From Marasmius tenuissimus (Eukaryota > Basidiomycota > Agaricomycetes > Agaricales > Marasmiaceae), in contig JAQOTA010000048.1 in NCBI GenBank assembly GCA_029532415.1, forward strand, positions 236,001 through 300,000: a DNA stretch of 64,000 nucleotides, written 5' to 3'. The translations under genes were made by a program, and so were the position numbers. Positions 23,206 through 33,585 of the stretch are shown piece by piece. The first letter of the stretch is position 1. Each line of letters starts with the position of its first letter. Below the pieces are notes generated by a model. The model was not told the DNA's origin. It ran no database searches and was given only the letters and a program-made list of their open reading frames with translations.

Positions 23206-23897
23206 GAAGGCCAACAACAAGAGACGGGTTCGTGGGAAACTCGAGCTACACACCTTAAAACTCAACCACCACTACTGTGCCTCAATCTCACATGGGCTGC
23301 GACAGTCGCGTTGCATCAGGAAAACAGCTCGTTCCGCCGAAATGGCCTTACGCTGCCTTCAGAGAGTCGTAGATCCATCAGGCGAGCCCCATTCGTCATA
23401 TCTCGATGCCTGGAGGGTCAACTGACAATAAAACAGACCTGACAACTGGGGTTGTTCGATACGTCGGAGAAGTTAGAGTTTGATGAAGCAGGAACGCATA
23501 AAACAGTCGTCGACATCGTACGCTCAGATACTGCGATGTACTTCAGCTCGCCCAGATCCACCTCTGCCGGCTCTCGGTGATCTATACAGTCTACTGAATG
23601 CCACATACTAATAGCATTCACTGTAGCTCCTAGCGTGTCTGGTGATGTCTGGTCACGATTCTGATGGTTTTCCGATGCTCGGTGGGAAAAATCAATCCAG
23701 CTTAAGATGCTGTGCGACGTGACCTTGAGGCTTGCCCGTCCACATCCCGCAGCTCACAACAGCACTCTCATCCACTCGTCCAACTTGTCGTACCGAACTT
23801 GTGTAGAGGGGACAGTATACAAGGTACGTCGGGGACTATCGATGCTTCACGCGACTTGTGCTGACTGTCTGTCACTCCAGGAAACACTCATCTAACA
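23206..23897. promoter_or_regulatory. Divergent spacer between GGCT-like and F-box genes
   Basis: Flanked by two outward-facing genes, so it should contain both promoters. No specific motif identified. Confidence 0.4.
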
Positions 23898-25709
23898 ATG
23901 CTTGATGACCTACCTGATTCACCATTTGCGGCCGTTCTCGACACCAACTACGCCCCTTCACCGCAGGAAATTATTGAGATGAAGGAACTCCTCATTGATC
24001 CATCGAACCGCTTAAAGGAGCTGAACAAGGAGATATCTCGCCTGGAAGCTGAACGTAGGCGGTTGCAAACCTTCGTTGACAAACACGAAGCAGTCCTGTC
24101 ACCCTTTCGCAGGTTTTCGGCGGAATTGATGGCCGAGATATTCGCTCAGTGTCTACCCGCCGGATTTCGAACCCGCGACATTCAACAAGCACCACTATTG
24201 CTCACGAGGGTGTGTCGTTCATGGCGTATGATGGCTTTAGGAACTCCCAAGTTGTGGGATGCGATCCACATCAACCTTCCCGTCCCATTGAACGAGCAGG
24301 AGCAGCACTTATACAATCAACTGCTACATGCAAGGAAAGGTGGTTTGGAGCTGTGGTTAGATAGATCGACAACAATGCCGATCAATATCTCAGTCTCTAT
24401 GCCTCCATTGGGTCCTGAGATCGGTATACCAGTTCGAAGAGCACGGCCACATTTCGACCTTGACCGAAGTTTCTATCAGGATATTGGAAGCCTCGTAGCT
24501 CGGCATTCTAGGCGCTGGAAGACGATCACCCTCACACACATTCCGGACAACATCATGGACTCATTCATATCACAACTATCTCACGGAAGCCTGCCATTGC
24601 TGGAGAACATTTCAATAACAGCACTCCCAACTGATTTGGAGCGGCCACAGATGTTACTCGTTCATCTCCTTGATGCAACAGAGATCAGTCGACTGCGACA
24701 ACTCCACATATCCTGCATACCAGAATCCATCTTTGAACTCAAAACACGGCACTGGCTGGTCCTAACCCATCTTCACGTTATCGACCCAATCACAAATCTT
24801 CTTCCGAGCGTTTTAATCGAACGTTTTGCGAGGATATTTCCGTCGTTGATTGAGTGTGTGCTATCATTTAGCCACACCTTATTGATGGGTGTTATGTCCA
24901 TGCCTTATACCGGTCCTCCTACAAGCTGGCGCAAGCTACGCAAACTCAACCTTATCTTCCAACCCTCTTTCGGAGCTCCACACCGCCTTGACTTGGCTAT
25001 CGCCATTGAGGAAGTCCGAAATGTTTTCAATGCAATACTCACGCCATCTCTGACAGAACTCGCAATCCACCACAACGTCTATTTGTCCCCGGCGGATACC
25101 CAGCGTTTATACCAACAAGTTGAAACCCCTTTTCATGAGTTTCTTATCCAATCCGGTTGTGCGAGCACCCTGACACACCTGGGTGTGAACCTCCTCGTTC
25201 GAGAGGAAGTGCTTCTACGCTCCTTGGAGCTCCTGTCATCACTCAAGTGCCTCAGTGTGACTCACGAAAGGCCCACACTCGAGAGACCAATGACCAGCTT
25301 CAGGGCGGCTGGGAACGCTAGTAACGCTGACATAGCACCTCCTCGTACCTTCCTCGGTCAGCGGTTTTTCCGCGAACTTACGCCGGGTTTCCAGCTAGAG
25401 TCCGGTGGGATCGTCTGCCCATGTCTCGAAGAGCTCGAAATCGCGGGTTGCTCTTCGGTCGTCGTTAACGATGTTCTGCAACTTGCCCAAATGCGTGCTA
25501 GACCTCCCGGTTCCAACATTCAGGTTGCGCCACTACGTTCGCTCAGGGTGAATTTTGATGCGCAACCGAAGGAGGTTGTGGATTCACACCACGTGCGGAG
25601 TGAGCTGGACAGGCTGAAGGCGAGAGGTGTTTCTGTAGAATGGAGATGGGTTGACGGAGAGGTTTATGTGATCGACCGTCCCAGCGACGGTATACCTGCT
25701 CTTTGCTAG
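23898..25709 (+). CDS. F-box protein, intact single-exon gene
   Basis: An uninterrupted 603-codon frame from MLDDLPDSPFAAVLDTNYAP to TAG. It starts with a coiled coil (IDPSNRLKELNKEISRLEAE, residues about 32-60), directly followed by the F-box (about 70-115: LSPFRRFSAELMAEIFAQCL, then LLLTRVCRSWRMMALGTPKLW). The rest is an irregular leucine-rich region (LTLTHIPDNIMDSFIS, LRQLHISCIPESIFE, LEELEIAGCSSVVVND). This coil plus F-box plus LRR order is the standard Agaricomycete design; the F-box would bind Skp1 in an SCF ubiquitin ligase. The substrate is unknown. It is the only F-box gene in the window with no lesion. It differs from copies A-C in sequence and has no introns. Confidence 0.9.
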   Translation: MLDDLPDSPFAAVLDTNYAPSPQEIIEMKELLIDPSNRLKELNKEISRLEAERRRLQTFVDKHEAVLSPFRRFSAELMAEIFAQCLPAGFRTRDIQQAPLLLTRVCRSWRMMALGTPKLWDAIHINLPVPLNEQEQHLYNQLLHARKGGLELWLDRSTTMPINISVSMPPLGPEIGIPVRRARPHFDLDRSFYQDIGSLVARHSRRWKTITLTHIPDNIMDSFISQLSHGSLPLLENISITALPTDLERPQMLLVHLLDATEISRLRQLHISCIPESIFELKTRHWLVLTHLHVIDPITNLLPSVLIERFARIFPSLIECVLSFSHTLLMGVMSMPYTGPPTSWRKLRKLNLIFQPSFGAPHRLDLAIAIEEVRNVFNAILTPSLTELAIHHNVYLSPADTQRLYQQVETPFHEFLIQSGCASTLTHLGVNLLVREEVLLRSLELLSSLKCLSVTHERPTLERPMTSFRAAGNASNADIAPPRTFLGQRFFRELTPGFQLESGGIVCPCLEELEIAGCSSVVVNDVLQLAQMRARPPGSNIQVAPLRSLRVNFDAQPKEVVDSHHVRSELDRLKARGVSVEWRWVDGEVYVIDRPSDGIPALC

Positions 25710-26344
25710 TATGGACTTGTATTTTCACGTACCATCTTGATCGCCTGGTAATCGTCATCGGATATAGTATTTCCTGGTTTTGGCAACCCAAATACTCTTT
25801 AAAGTAGGGAAATATGGATGTATCTCACCATTTGTCTCGAGCTGGCGGGCTCGTCCTTGGAGTTGAACTTGAGTTGAACAGGACATTTGAAGACGAAAAG
25901 CCATCGAGGACTTGCTGAAGCCGTCTTGAGTCAGATTACTGTATTCCTCGGTTCCATTTTGATACCAGCGGCAGTAAACCTTGGTGCTTACGCTCAACAA
26001 GACAAGGGTAATCTGGAGGAGGTCGAGCGTCATGAAATCAGGTACTGCAATGGTAGGGCCGTGGGAAATTGTAGCTGCACGACTCAGAACTTGACCACCA
26101 TCTCGATTCCCAGATCCCGTGCGGCTCGCATGCGCCCCCAAACAGATACACGCGTTGGGATTATGAATGATTGCTCAGAGCGCGTAGATTCGTCACGTTT
26201 GTAAATTTTTCTCCTCTGATCATCATTCCGCTGTCTCCGATATTCGCACCGCCTAATCCAGTTGAGAAGGTGACGCTGACATTTCTGCGACATAAAGCTT
26301 TTCCTGCCTCAGTACCAAGTAGTATCACAAGCTCTTAGAGTCTA
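25710..26344. promoter_or_regulatory. Upstream region of DUF6533 copy 3, duplicated before copy 4
   Basis: The segment from about 26130 to the ATG matches about 31070-31284 (for example the shared GATTGTTCGGAGCGTGTAG-like stretch, CTCTGATCAT and AAAGTTCTCCTTCCTCAGTACCA-like stretch). Copies 3 and 4 therefore carry the same promoter region. Confidence 0.5.
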
Positions 26345-28399
26345 ATGACCGACGTCTCTAAAGTCGCTGCGACTGCAATCGCTCTCGAGCACCAGAGGAT
26401 AGTCTCGGTGAGTTTGGACACCACGAGACTTTATGACTATTAGCTAACATTCTCCTAGTATATGGACGGTCAGTCGGATCCAGTACATCAGAGCTTGACT
26501 TCAATATCTCCCCCGCAGTTGCAGCCTCTGCTTTACTTGTTTACGATGTCGCTCTGAACTTTGAGTCAGAGATGCGGCATATTTGGAGGGAGCAGTGGTC
26601 CATCGTTGCGACTCTCTACTTGGTACAACGTTACCTGCCATTTTTTGATACCGTTGGGGGGACTCTTTACTGTACGCCCATTATCTCTCCCTTGCCCACT
26701 TCATGATCCTCAGTGTCTTGTTCTTTTTTTTGTTTCAGACCATTTCGCCGAAAACCTGAGTCCGCAAGTTTGCGGTATTGATAATCGTATCATTGGATGT
26801 GGGTGCATTGACACCTCCGCATTCATACAAGCCTTTGATATACGGACGTAACTTTGAAATCAGGGCCCTTCATCGCTGGCATTGTTTTGACTGAAGGTAT
26901 GCCATATTTGATCGTTTTTGGCCGCCGGAAGGTTGGAGCTCATCTCCCCGTTCGGGGCAGTACTCCTCACACTCCGTGTATGGGCCGCGTGGGAAAGAAG
27001 CACTCCCGTAGGAATTGGTCTGCTTGTCCTTTCCTTGGGAGCATGGGCACCATGTTTTGTCGTGCTCCAACGATTCTTAGACGCAACTCAGTGTCAGTTC
27101 CTTCCTCAACATACGAGGTTCCTTACGTTTGACTCGTTATCAGTCGATAGGCTACTGGCACCCCATTTCAGAGGGTGTCATATCTCTGACAGAAGCCATA
27201 TGCTTTACTTGTGCTGGATGGTGTTCATGATATATGACACTGGTAACACTGCAGGCAATGCGGGATCGTATCGCTGTGAACCGAGTTCAACTCTGTTTAC
27301 GCTCGGTTTCCGCCAAGTTTACCACGAATTGGCTGTATGTCCTACTTCACGTGACTTTCTCCTGCATGAGGCGAAGGCATGGACAACTTGCGGTGAACTT
27401 GGTGGAAACCGAGCGTAAACAGAGTTTACCTCGGTTCATGGTGACAAGAGCCCACTTTGCCTGCAGTGTAAGCCCATCGGTTGTAGGACATGGTCAAGAC
27501 TGAAGCTACAGGCGGGCGATAGCGATGCTGATCATGATCCTGATTCCCGCGGTCTCACTCTGTAGGTCAAATTTAGAACCTCTATTAGGATTGTAGAACC
27601 GAGACTATGCCAATGCCTTAGCTGATCTAACCATTACTCTGTAGATCGGATGGGTGGGAGGTCCAAACTCATGAAAGCCATCTACAAAGACGGTAAGTCG
27701 TTCTGCCGCACGCTGTCCAAGCAGCCAATTCATTGCTCTCTACAGGTATTGTCTACTATGGTCTCGTCTTCCGTACGTACCCCCACCGAGTTGAGGAGTA
27801 AACCACACTACTAATGACCCACACTTAGTGATATCCTCGATAAATGTAGTAGTGGTCCTCACTGTTCCCGTGGGTCTGGATCGAATTGCATTAGAGCTCC
27901 AATTTCGCTGAAGTTCTCCTTTGAATCAATTAGTACTGTACCATTTCGAGATGATCGTCAGGTCACGCGTCACAGGGGACCTAGAAATGGTGAAATGTCA
28001 CACCCTGTCACGCGTCCCAGGCCTGACTGTCGAAAATTTTCCGAGGTTCAGACCCAAATTTGGCCCAGAAATTGCCCAAAAACGACGAATTTCGAAAAAA
28101 TTTCCGGTCGGTCACGGCGGACCGACCTTCCTGTCGAAACCAAAAAGTGAAACTTTTGGTCACAGGTCACACCCCCTGACGAATATCTCGAAATGGTACA
28201 GTATGACCTTGTTCACCTCCTCACCGCGTCCGTACAAAAGGCATTTATTTCCGTATCACCGATCCATATTGACATCAATGCCTTTAGTTTCGAGCGCGTA
28301 ATGCACTCGATTCTCACCAGTCGTGCAATCCTTCACATGCGGAGAGTAGCGTTGCAACCCGACATACCCTCCCACCACCTCCACGAAGCCAGGACATGA
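26345..28399 (+). CDS. DUF6533-family membrane protein, copy 3, with two MITE insertions at splice sites
   Basis: ATG at 26345 (MTDVSKVAATAIALEHQRIV), 10-nt microexon at 26459-26468, then ALLVYDVALNFESEMRHIW, RYLPFFDTVGG, HFAENLSPQVC, PFIAGIVLTE, LLTLRVWAAWERST, a hydrophobic stretch, HFRGCHISDRSHMLYLCW, MIYDT, RMGGRSKLMKAIYKDG, IVYYGLVF, INVVVVLTV, YDLVHLLTA and FERVMHSILTSRAILHMRRV to TGA at 28397-28399. The intron after YDT carries a 222-bp MITE placed in its GTAAG donor. The intron before YDLVH carries a 266-bp MITE placed at the acceptor. In both cases a working splice signal remains, and the spliced frame is intact, about 320 aa. The intron before LLTLRVW must use the later AG (TTCGGGGCAG) to keep frame, exactly as in copy 4. 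Confidence 0.75.
27247..27468. mobile_element. 222-bp MITE, CACTG ends, TAA target duplication, inserted in a 5' splice site
   Basis: Ends are CACTGCAGGCAA and TTGCCTGCAGTG. TAA flanks both ends (27244-27246, 27469-27471). A longer inner inverted repeat (27277 onward and up to 27438, TGAACCGAG...) makes it almost one long hairpin. A 3-bp target site with CACTG ends fits CACTA/Plavaka-type or, with TWA targets, Harbinger-type elements. Removing the element and one TAA restores ACTG|GTAAGCCCATCGG, aligned with the donors ACTG|GTAAGCTC of the other copies. Confidence 0.85.
27936..28201. mobile_element. 266-bp Tc1/mariner-type MITE inserted at a 3' splice site
   Basis: Terminal inverted repeats CTGTACCATTTCGAGAT... 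and ...ATCTCGAAATGGTACAG extend about 29 bp with few mismatches. TA flanks both ends (27934-27935, 28202-28203). Removing it restores AATTAG|TATGACCTTGTTC, aligned with AATTAG|CACGACCTGGTTC in copy 4. Because the element ends in CAG, the new junction ACAG|TATGACC is itself a good acceptor at exactly the original exon edge. Confidence 0.88.
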
Positions 28400-28926
28400 G
28401 GAGGTTCCTTTCTTGCTGTTGACTGAGCTTGGCGATGACCTTTGGATGTCCCGGCAGCCGAGACTGTTAATGTTTTGTAGTTCTGTCATCCTATTTGCTT
28501 ACTTTGGTATTGATCATTTTTGAATGGACGCTGACACTTTGCCCTGCAAGACATACGAGTGTGTTGGGATTACTTAGGAATACGAAGTTACGCAGAGAGA
28601 AGGAGTAAATGTTGGGCCGCAGCGGGAGGGGTTCGTGGGAAATCTGAGCTGCACGACTCAGAACCCAACCATGATCTCGATTCCCGTCCTTGTAGGCTGG
28701 GATAAGCCCCGGATCCGACGTTCGGTACGTGGACCGTTCCGTGTAATACGCTCAAGTCCTCCCGAACCCCGAGTCCTACGGCATTTTTATCGGATTCCTC
28801 GCACACTCTGACCTTACTTGACGAAGTCAAGAATCCTTCCCAGCAGAGATCAATATGTCAGAAAATACGACCTTCATTCATGTGCAAGACGGGACCTGAT
28901 CGGACCAAGAGATCTACCAATTGAAG
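28400..28926. other. 3' flank of DUF6533 copy 3
   Basis: About 28440-28610 resembles 33160-33290 downstream of copy 4 (shared GTTCTGTCAT...ATTTGCTTA and TTACTTAGGAATACGAA). No gene recognised. Confidence 0.4.
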
Positions 28927-29587
28927 TTATACCTTTCCATTCAGCGTATTCCAGGGGCCTCCAGCTCTGACCGGGGTCGCCGTTGCTGCAACCTCCGTGG
29001 CAGTGGCAGTAATTTTCGGGAGAGTCAGAATTTCTTGAGCCATCATTACCGTGGCGATCTCCCCGACCTCTGTAGCGTTAATCACAGCTTCCGCAGCATC
29101 CGGTGCTCCCTCTGTATCCGTTGCCCTTCGTCTTCCGAGACGATCACGATAGTGGTCTCCTCAGCAGCTGCAGCCGCGGTCGCGGTTATAGCAATTTCCG
29201 TAGCCGTGGCTTCTACCTTCGACCGAGTCAAGGCGTCCTCGGCCTCTGTCACCGTGGCAATCTCCCCGACCTCCGTAGCCTCCACAACCTCAAGGATAGC
29301 AGCGTCGGCCTCCTGATCCGTGGAGGTCTCTGCAACCTCCGATACAACGACGATAGATCTTTCTGATTCTTCCCTCTGGAATAACCCGATGGAACTTCTA
29401 ACGCAAGCTCCGTCTGAACTCCAATCGTCAATGACTTGGTGTCAATGTATGGGGGCTTAAAGTCAAATGGTGAGCCATCACAATAATCAAGTTTGGGAAG
29501 ATCGGGAGAGGACGTACCAACGTGAACCTGGAAGGTGAAAGCTACGAAGACAATGACGACGAGGAGTTTCTTGATAAAGACAGCCAT
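28927..29587 (-). CDS. Small Ala/Thr/Glu-rich repeat protein with signal peptide (hypothetical)
   Basis: ATG at 29587 gives MAVFIKKLLVVIVFVAFTFQ, a clear signal peptide or anchor. A likely 83-nt intron (GTACGT...ACCAAG) joins it to a frame rich in Glu, Thr, Ala and Val with the repeated phrase ATEVGEIATV and relatives (EVVEATEVGEIATV, KVEATATEIAITATA). The frame ends at a stop near 29082 (MLRKL), but another frame continues with TEGAPDAAEAV, a second ATEVGEIATV and ATATEVAATATP to TAA at 28927-28929. The repeats straddle the break, so either a small intron is missed or a frameshift near 29120 truncates the protein. No domain recognised. Secretion is inferred from the N-terminus only. Confidence 0.4.
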
Positions 29588-31284
29588 CTCGAATAGAGGT
29601 CTTTGAGTAGCGATTTTGAAGCATACGAGTTCTGAGTGACATCAATGAACGACAGTTCAGAATTGAAAGAAAACGATCAAATGAAAAAAAAGGCACCAAG
29701 TCACTGAAGAGACAAAGACAGTAGTGAAGACAACAGAGGCTCGACTGGCGTTCATAGGGCCGCTTCTCCTGAGAACTGGCCGTGCGATACCCAAGTAGTG
29801 AATCGCTACCTCTCGATAAGACTTCGGAAGGTAGTAGAATTATGACGGCGGTCGCTATGGGATTTGGAGAAGACAAAACGTACATTGTACGATCACTTCG
29901 TGTTCCTCCAGCTTGGGGTATGTCTAACGTGATGCATCTCATCCATACAACTCTATATATCCCTGTTCCGGTGACATTACCCAAAGAGATGGCGAGGCTA
30001 GTCAAGGGAAAAGTTAAAATCGTGTCCAAACTGACCTCTCTGCAGTCGGGTGTTCCAGTTGGATTATGTTTGAGTTCAAAACGCCATTGCGTCAAGTTTT
30101 GTTCAAGACCTACAAATGTAAGTACTGGCATCCTTCGATATTATTCATATTATTCAAGTCCAAAAATCGTGACGGCGTCCTCCAGGTATTCATTGAGAAG
30201 GTCAGATCAATGCTCGACGTGTGACGTGTGTTCAGGCCCGAGTCCTCTTGGTCCAATTGACGGTAACGGCGAGTGGGCAAAATCTGTTACTTTAATATTG
30301 TTCGTTGAAGTGGGTCAGCGACGAGCGTCTGAATCGACCAAGGGTTTTTACTCACTGGCACGTTCAATTCCCCAAGATACGAATTCCTGTCTTCCTCCAC
30401 GGTGATTCTTCTTTTACAGTAGTACAAAATGAAAAAGAGGCATAAAGTCCATGTCGAGATGGAGTACTCATGAAAGGCGGGGTGAAGGGCGGAATTACGA
30501 TTTCTTGATTGGTCCCGGTCATGCGCATCGCATCATGCCGGGTCGGCCGGACACCTGGGTCCTGTGCTTCGACCATACAGTAACACCACGACAAGTTTGC
30601 AACGCCTTCTGTAAGTCGGCCAGCTATCATTCCCGCTTTGTCCCCATCTGCTCAAAGCACACAACCTACATACCCGCCGAACCTTGCATGAACGACAAAA
30701 TCTACCAGGATCAAAATCTCGTGCGGTTCATGTACCTCTCAAACAGGTACTTACACAAGATGTGATCAATACCAGCGGTGTTTTGAGGTTTATTTCAACT
30801 CTAATCATCGTTCTTTAGCTTTAATACTCATACTGCCAAATTTAGCTGACAAGTCAGCGCTGATGCATTGTCTCTGGTACGTAATTTTTTTCCTTCCCTC
30901 AGTAGTATCACCACAATGTCTTTGCGACGCCTTCTGCAAGTTGAGGCTGTTGTTCGTCTAAGCTTCCCTCTCTCTTCGGTATCTGCACGAAACCTACAAC
31001 TTGCGTCCTTTCTGAGCCTTGAATCGGTCTTAAATCGGCCCAAAGCCCCGTATGGCTTGCATGTGCCCTCAAACAGGAACACAAGACGGCGTATCATGAA
31101 CGATTGTTCGGAGCGTGTAGGAATCGGCGCGTTTGGGGTTCATTTCGACTCTGATCATCAACCGGCTGACTCTCATACTCGCACTGCCCAATCCAGTTAA
31201 AAAGGTAACGCTGACGTTCCTGCTACACAAAGTTCTCCTTCCTCAGTACCAATCAGTATCGCCACCACAAGCTCTAAGAGTTTA
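29588..31284. other. Intergenic region upstream of DUF6533 copy 4
   Basis: Long open frames exist on both strands over 29490-30400, but they overlap each other and show no domain, so I do not call them. The stretches 30590-30830 and 30910-31180 resemble each other loosely (GCCTTCTG..AAGT, CTCAAACAGG, TTTCAACTCTAATCAT), as does 26130-26230, showing that the 5' flank of the DUF6533 genes has been duplicated at least three times. Confidence 0.4.
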
Positions 31285-32856
31285 ATGGCCAACGTCTCTA
31301 AACTCGCTGCGATCACAATCGCTCTCGAGCACCAGAGGATAGTCTCGGTGAGTTTGGGTGCTACGACAAATTTTATGGCCGTCAGTTAACCTTCACCCAG
31401 TATATGGATGGTTAGTCGGATCCAGTACACAAATGACATCGGAACTTGGTTTCAAAATAACGTCCCGCAGTTGCCACCTCTGCTTTACTCGTTTATGATG
31501 TCGCCCTTAACTTTGAGTTAGAGATGCGACATATTTGGAGGGAGCAGTGGTCTGTTGTTGCAGTCCTCTACTTGGTTCAGCGATACCTCCCCTTCTTTGA
31601 CACCACAGGGGTGCTACTCTATCGTAAGCCCATCGCTCTAGTCTTGTCCACTGCGCAATATTCACTGTTTTCTTGCTCAGGCCATTTTGCGGAAGATCTG
31701 AGTCCGCGAGATTGCGATATCGCTAATCGTATCATTGCATGTAGGCGCATCGGCACCTCTGCATTCACACGGGCTCCTGACATATATGGCACATGACACT
31801 TTTACTTCAGGGTCTTTCATCACTGGTCTTGTTTTCTCTGAAGGTGCGTAATACTCAATCGCTTTCAGCCGCCTAACGCTATAGCTCACCTCCCCGTTCA
31901 ACGCAGCACTCTTGACGCTCCGTATTTGGGCCATATGGAAAAGAAGCACTCTTGTAGGGGTTGGACTCCTCATATTTTCCTTGGGAATATGGGTACCAGG
32001 TTACGTTGTGGTTCAACGATTCCTAGACGCAACTCAATGTGGGTCTCTTCTTCAGCATACGACCCCTACATTTGACTCTTCATCAGTCGATAGGCTACCA
32101 CTATCTCACTTTCGGCAATGTTTCATGTCTGGTGGGAACGACATACTTTTCGTGTGCTGGGTGCTGTTGATAATTTACGACACTGGTAAGCTCGTCAGTC
32201 ATCTAAGGACATGGATAACGCTGAGGCTGGTGAAGCGATGTTGATCATGATCCTAATTCCTGGGATCTCACTATGTAGGTCAAATATAGATCCAAGACCG
32301 TCATGATGACTCTGTGGCTGATCTATCTCGTACATAGTTCGAATGGGCGGGAGGTCCAGATTCATGAGAGCCATCTACGGAGATGGTAAGCTATTCTGCT
32401 GCGCGCCATTCCAATAACTAATCGGCCACTCTGTATAGGTGCTATATACTATGGGTTCGTCTTTTGTGCGTGCACACACTTGGTTCGAGGGCAGACCACG
32501 CTACTAACGTCTAGCGTGCAGTGGCATCGCTGATCAACGTGGTGGTAACTATCGTTCTTCCTGTGAGTCCAGGTTGCATTAGAATTCTGGTACGTTTCAC
32601 TTAATTTCTTGAATCAATTAGCACGACCTGGTTCACCTCTTCACCGCGTGCGTACCAAAGGCATCAATATCTATACTGCCGATCAAAAACTGACATCGGT
32701 GCCTATAGTTTTGAGCGCGTAATGCACTCGATTCTCACCAGTCGTGCAATTCTTCACATCCGGCGAGTAACGTTGCATCCCAGCGTGGACTCCCGCCATC
32801 CTCACGAAACCGACCTATCCTTGGAGTCTATGTTTCCGTCATATCGCTCCGCTTGA
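31285..32856 (+). CDS. DUF6533-family membrane protein, copy 4 (cleanest copy)
   Basis: ATG at 31285, stop TGA 32854-32856. Exon 1 is 31285-31347 (MANVSKLAAITIALEHQRIV); exon 2 is a 10-nt microexon, 31401-31410. Then ALLVYDVALNFELEMRHIW with VVAVLYLVQRYLPFFDTTG, HFAEDLSPRDCDIANR, SFITGLVFSE, LLTLRIWAIWKRSTLVG with a membrane segment, HFRQCFMSGGNDILFVCW, LLIIYDTG, RMGGRSRFMRAIYGDG, AIYYGFVF, LASLINVVVTIVL, HDLVHLFTA, FERVMHSILTSRAILHIRRV. Every splice junction keeps frame and none carries an insertion, so this copy is the best template for judging the others. The product would be an approximately 320-aa serpentine membrane protein of unknown role. It lies in direct orientation about 2.9 kb after copy 3. 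Confidence 0.8.
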
Positions 32857-33585
32857 CGTATCTAGCTTCAGCCTTTTGCTGCTCGTTTGACCTGATATAT
32901 CCGACTGCGGTCGACATACGACTTTGTGGTTCTGTCGTCTCAAATATCCGGTACAACACGTCAAGATCCTTGAAAGGAATCGTTACGTTGCCCTAACTTG
33001 AGCGCGTGATGCTCTCGATTCTCATCAGCCGTCCAATTATACACATCAGGTGAGTAGCGTTGTAGCCCGGTATAGCTTCCCACCACTATCGCGAATTGTT
33101 CATTGAATTTGGCGACTGTCCCTCGATCTACCTGGGATTCGAGATACTGCTAACATTTTGCGGTTCTGTTATCTCATATGCTTATCAGTATTGGCCATTT
33201 TTGTATGGAATGCATGTTGAACCTGGCATGTCAGACATAGGAGTGCATCGAGACTACTTAGGAATACGAATTTACGCGGGAAGAAGGACTTGTATTGACT
33301 TGGTCTTCGGCCACACAAGAAGACGTCGGGCGCTCCAGCCTCTCACTTCGCACCAGAGTTTCTGAATCGCAAATCCTAGAGGGGGGGGGGGGTCATTTCG
33401 TGCGGTTATACATAGTAGCAGCCCGAGGGTGGTAAGGACGGGCGTGGACAAGTGTGAAAAGGACCTTTTGGGATGCCAACCGTAACTTTCCGATTTCAAT
33501 CGTGTATCGAACGAGACAGGAAGGCGGTGCCACGGACCTTCAATATTAATATTTAGTCACAAATTAGCCTTAGGACCAGAACGCC
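32857..33585. other. 3' flank of copy 4 with a G12 homopolymer
   Basis: Contains the terminal-exon relic listed separately and a run of about 12 G at 33381-33392, a likely site of sequencing uncertainty. No other gene. Confidence 0.4.
32990..33062 (+). pseudogene. Extra copy of the DUF6533 terminal exon
   Basis: TTGAGCGCGTGATGCTCTCGA..., about 33000-33060, repeats the last exon of copy 4 (FERVMHS... becomes LERVMLSILISRPIIHIR). It lacks upstream exons, so it is a fragment left by tandem duplication or unequal crossing over. Confidence 0.6.

Noticed and set aside
27936..28201. MITE as a gene-breaking insertion (268 nt, frame change)
   Set aside because: The element end supplies an acceptor at the original exon edge, so the spliced frame is unchanged.
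29487..30405. Long open frames of about 210 codons on both strands
   Set aside because: They overlap antisense, lack domains, and contain no supporting splice or start context; only the signal-peptide gene ending at 28927 was kept.
26890..31915. Apparent shared frameshift before LLT(L)R in DUF6533 copies 3 and 4
   Set aside because: It vanishes if the later acceptor (GGGGCAG in copy 3, AACGCAG in copy 4) is used; both then read in frame, with introns of about 63 nt.
33381..33392. G12 run as a G-quadruplex element
   Set aside because: A single homopolymer without spaced G-tracts; more likely a sequencing or slippage feature.
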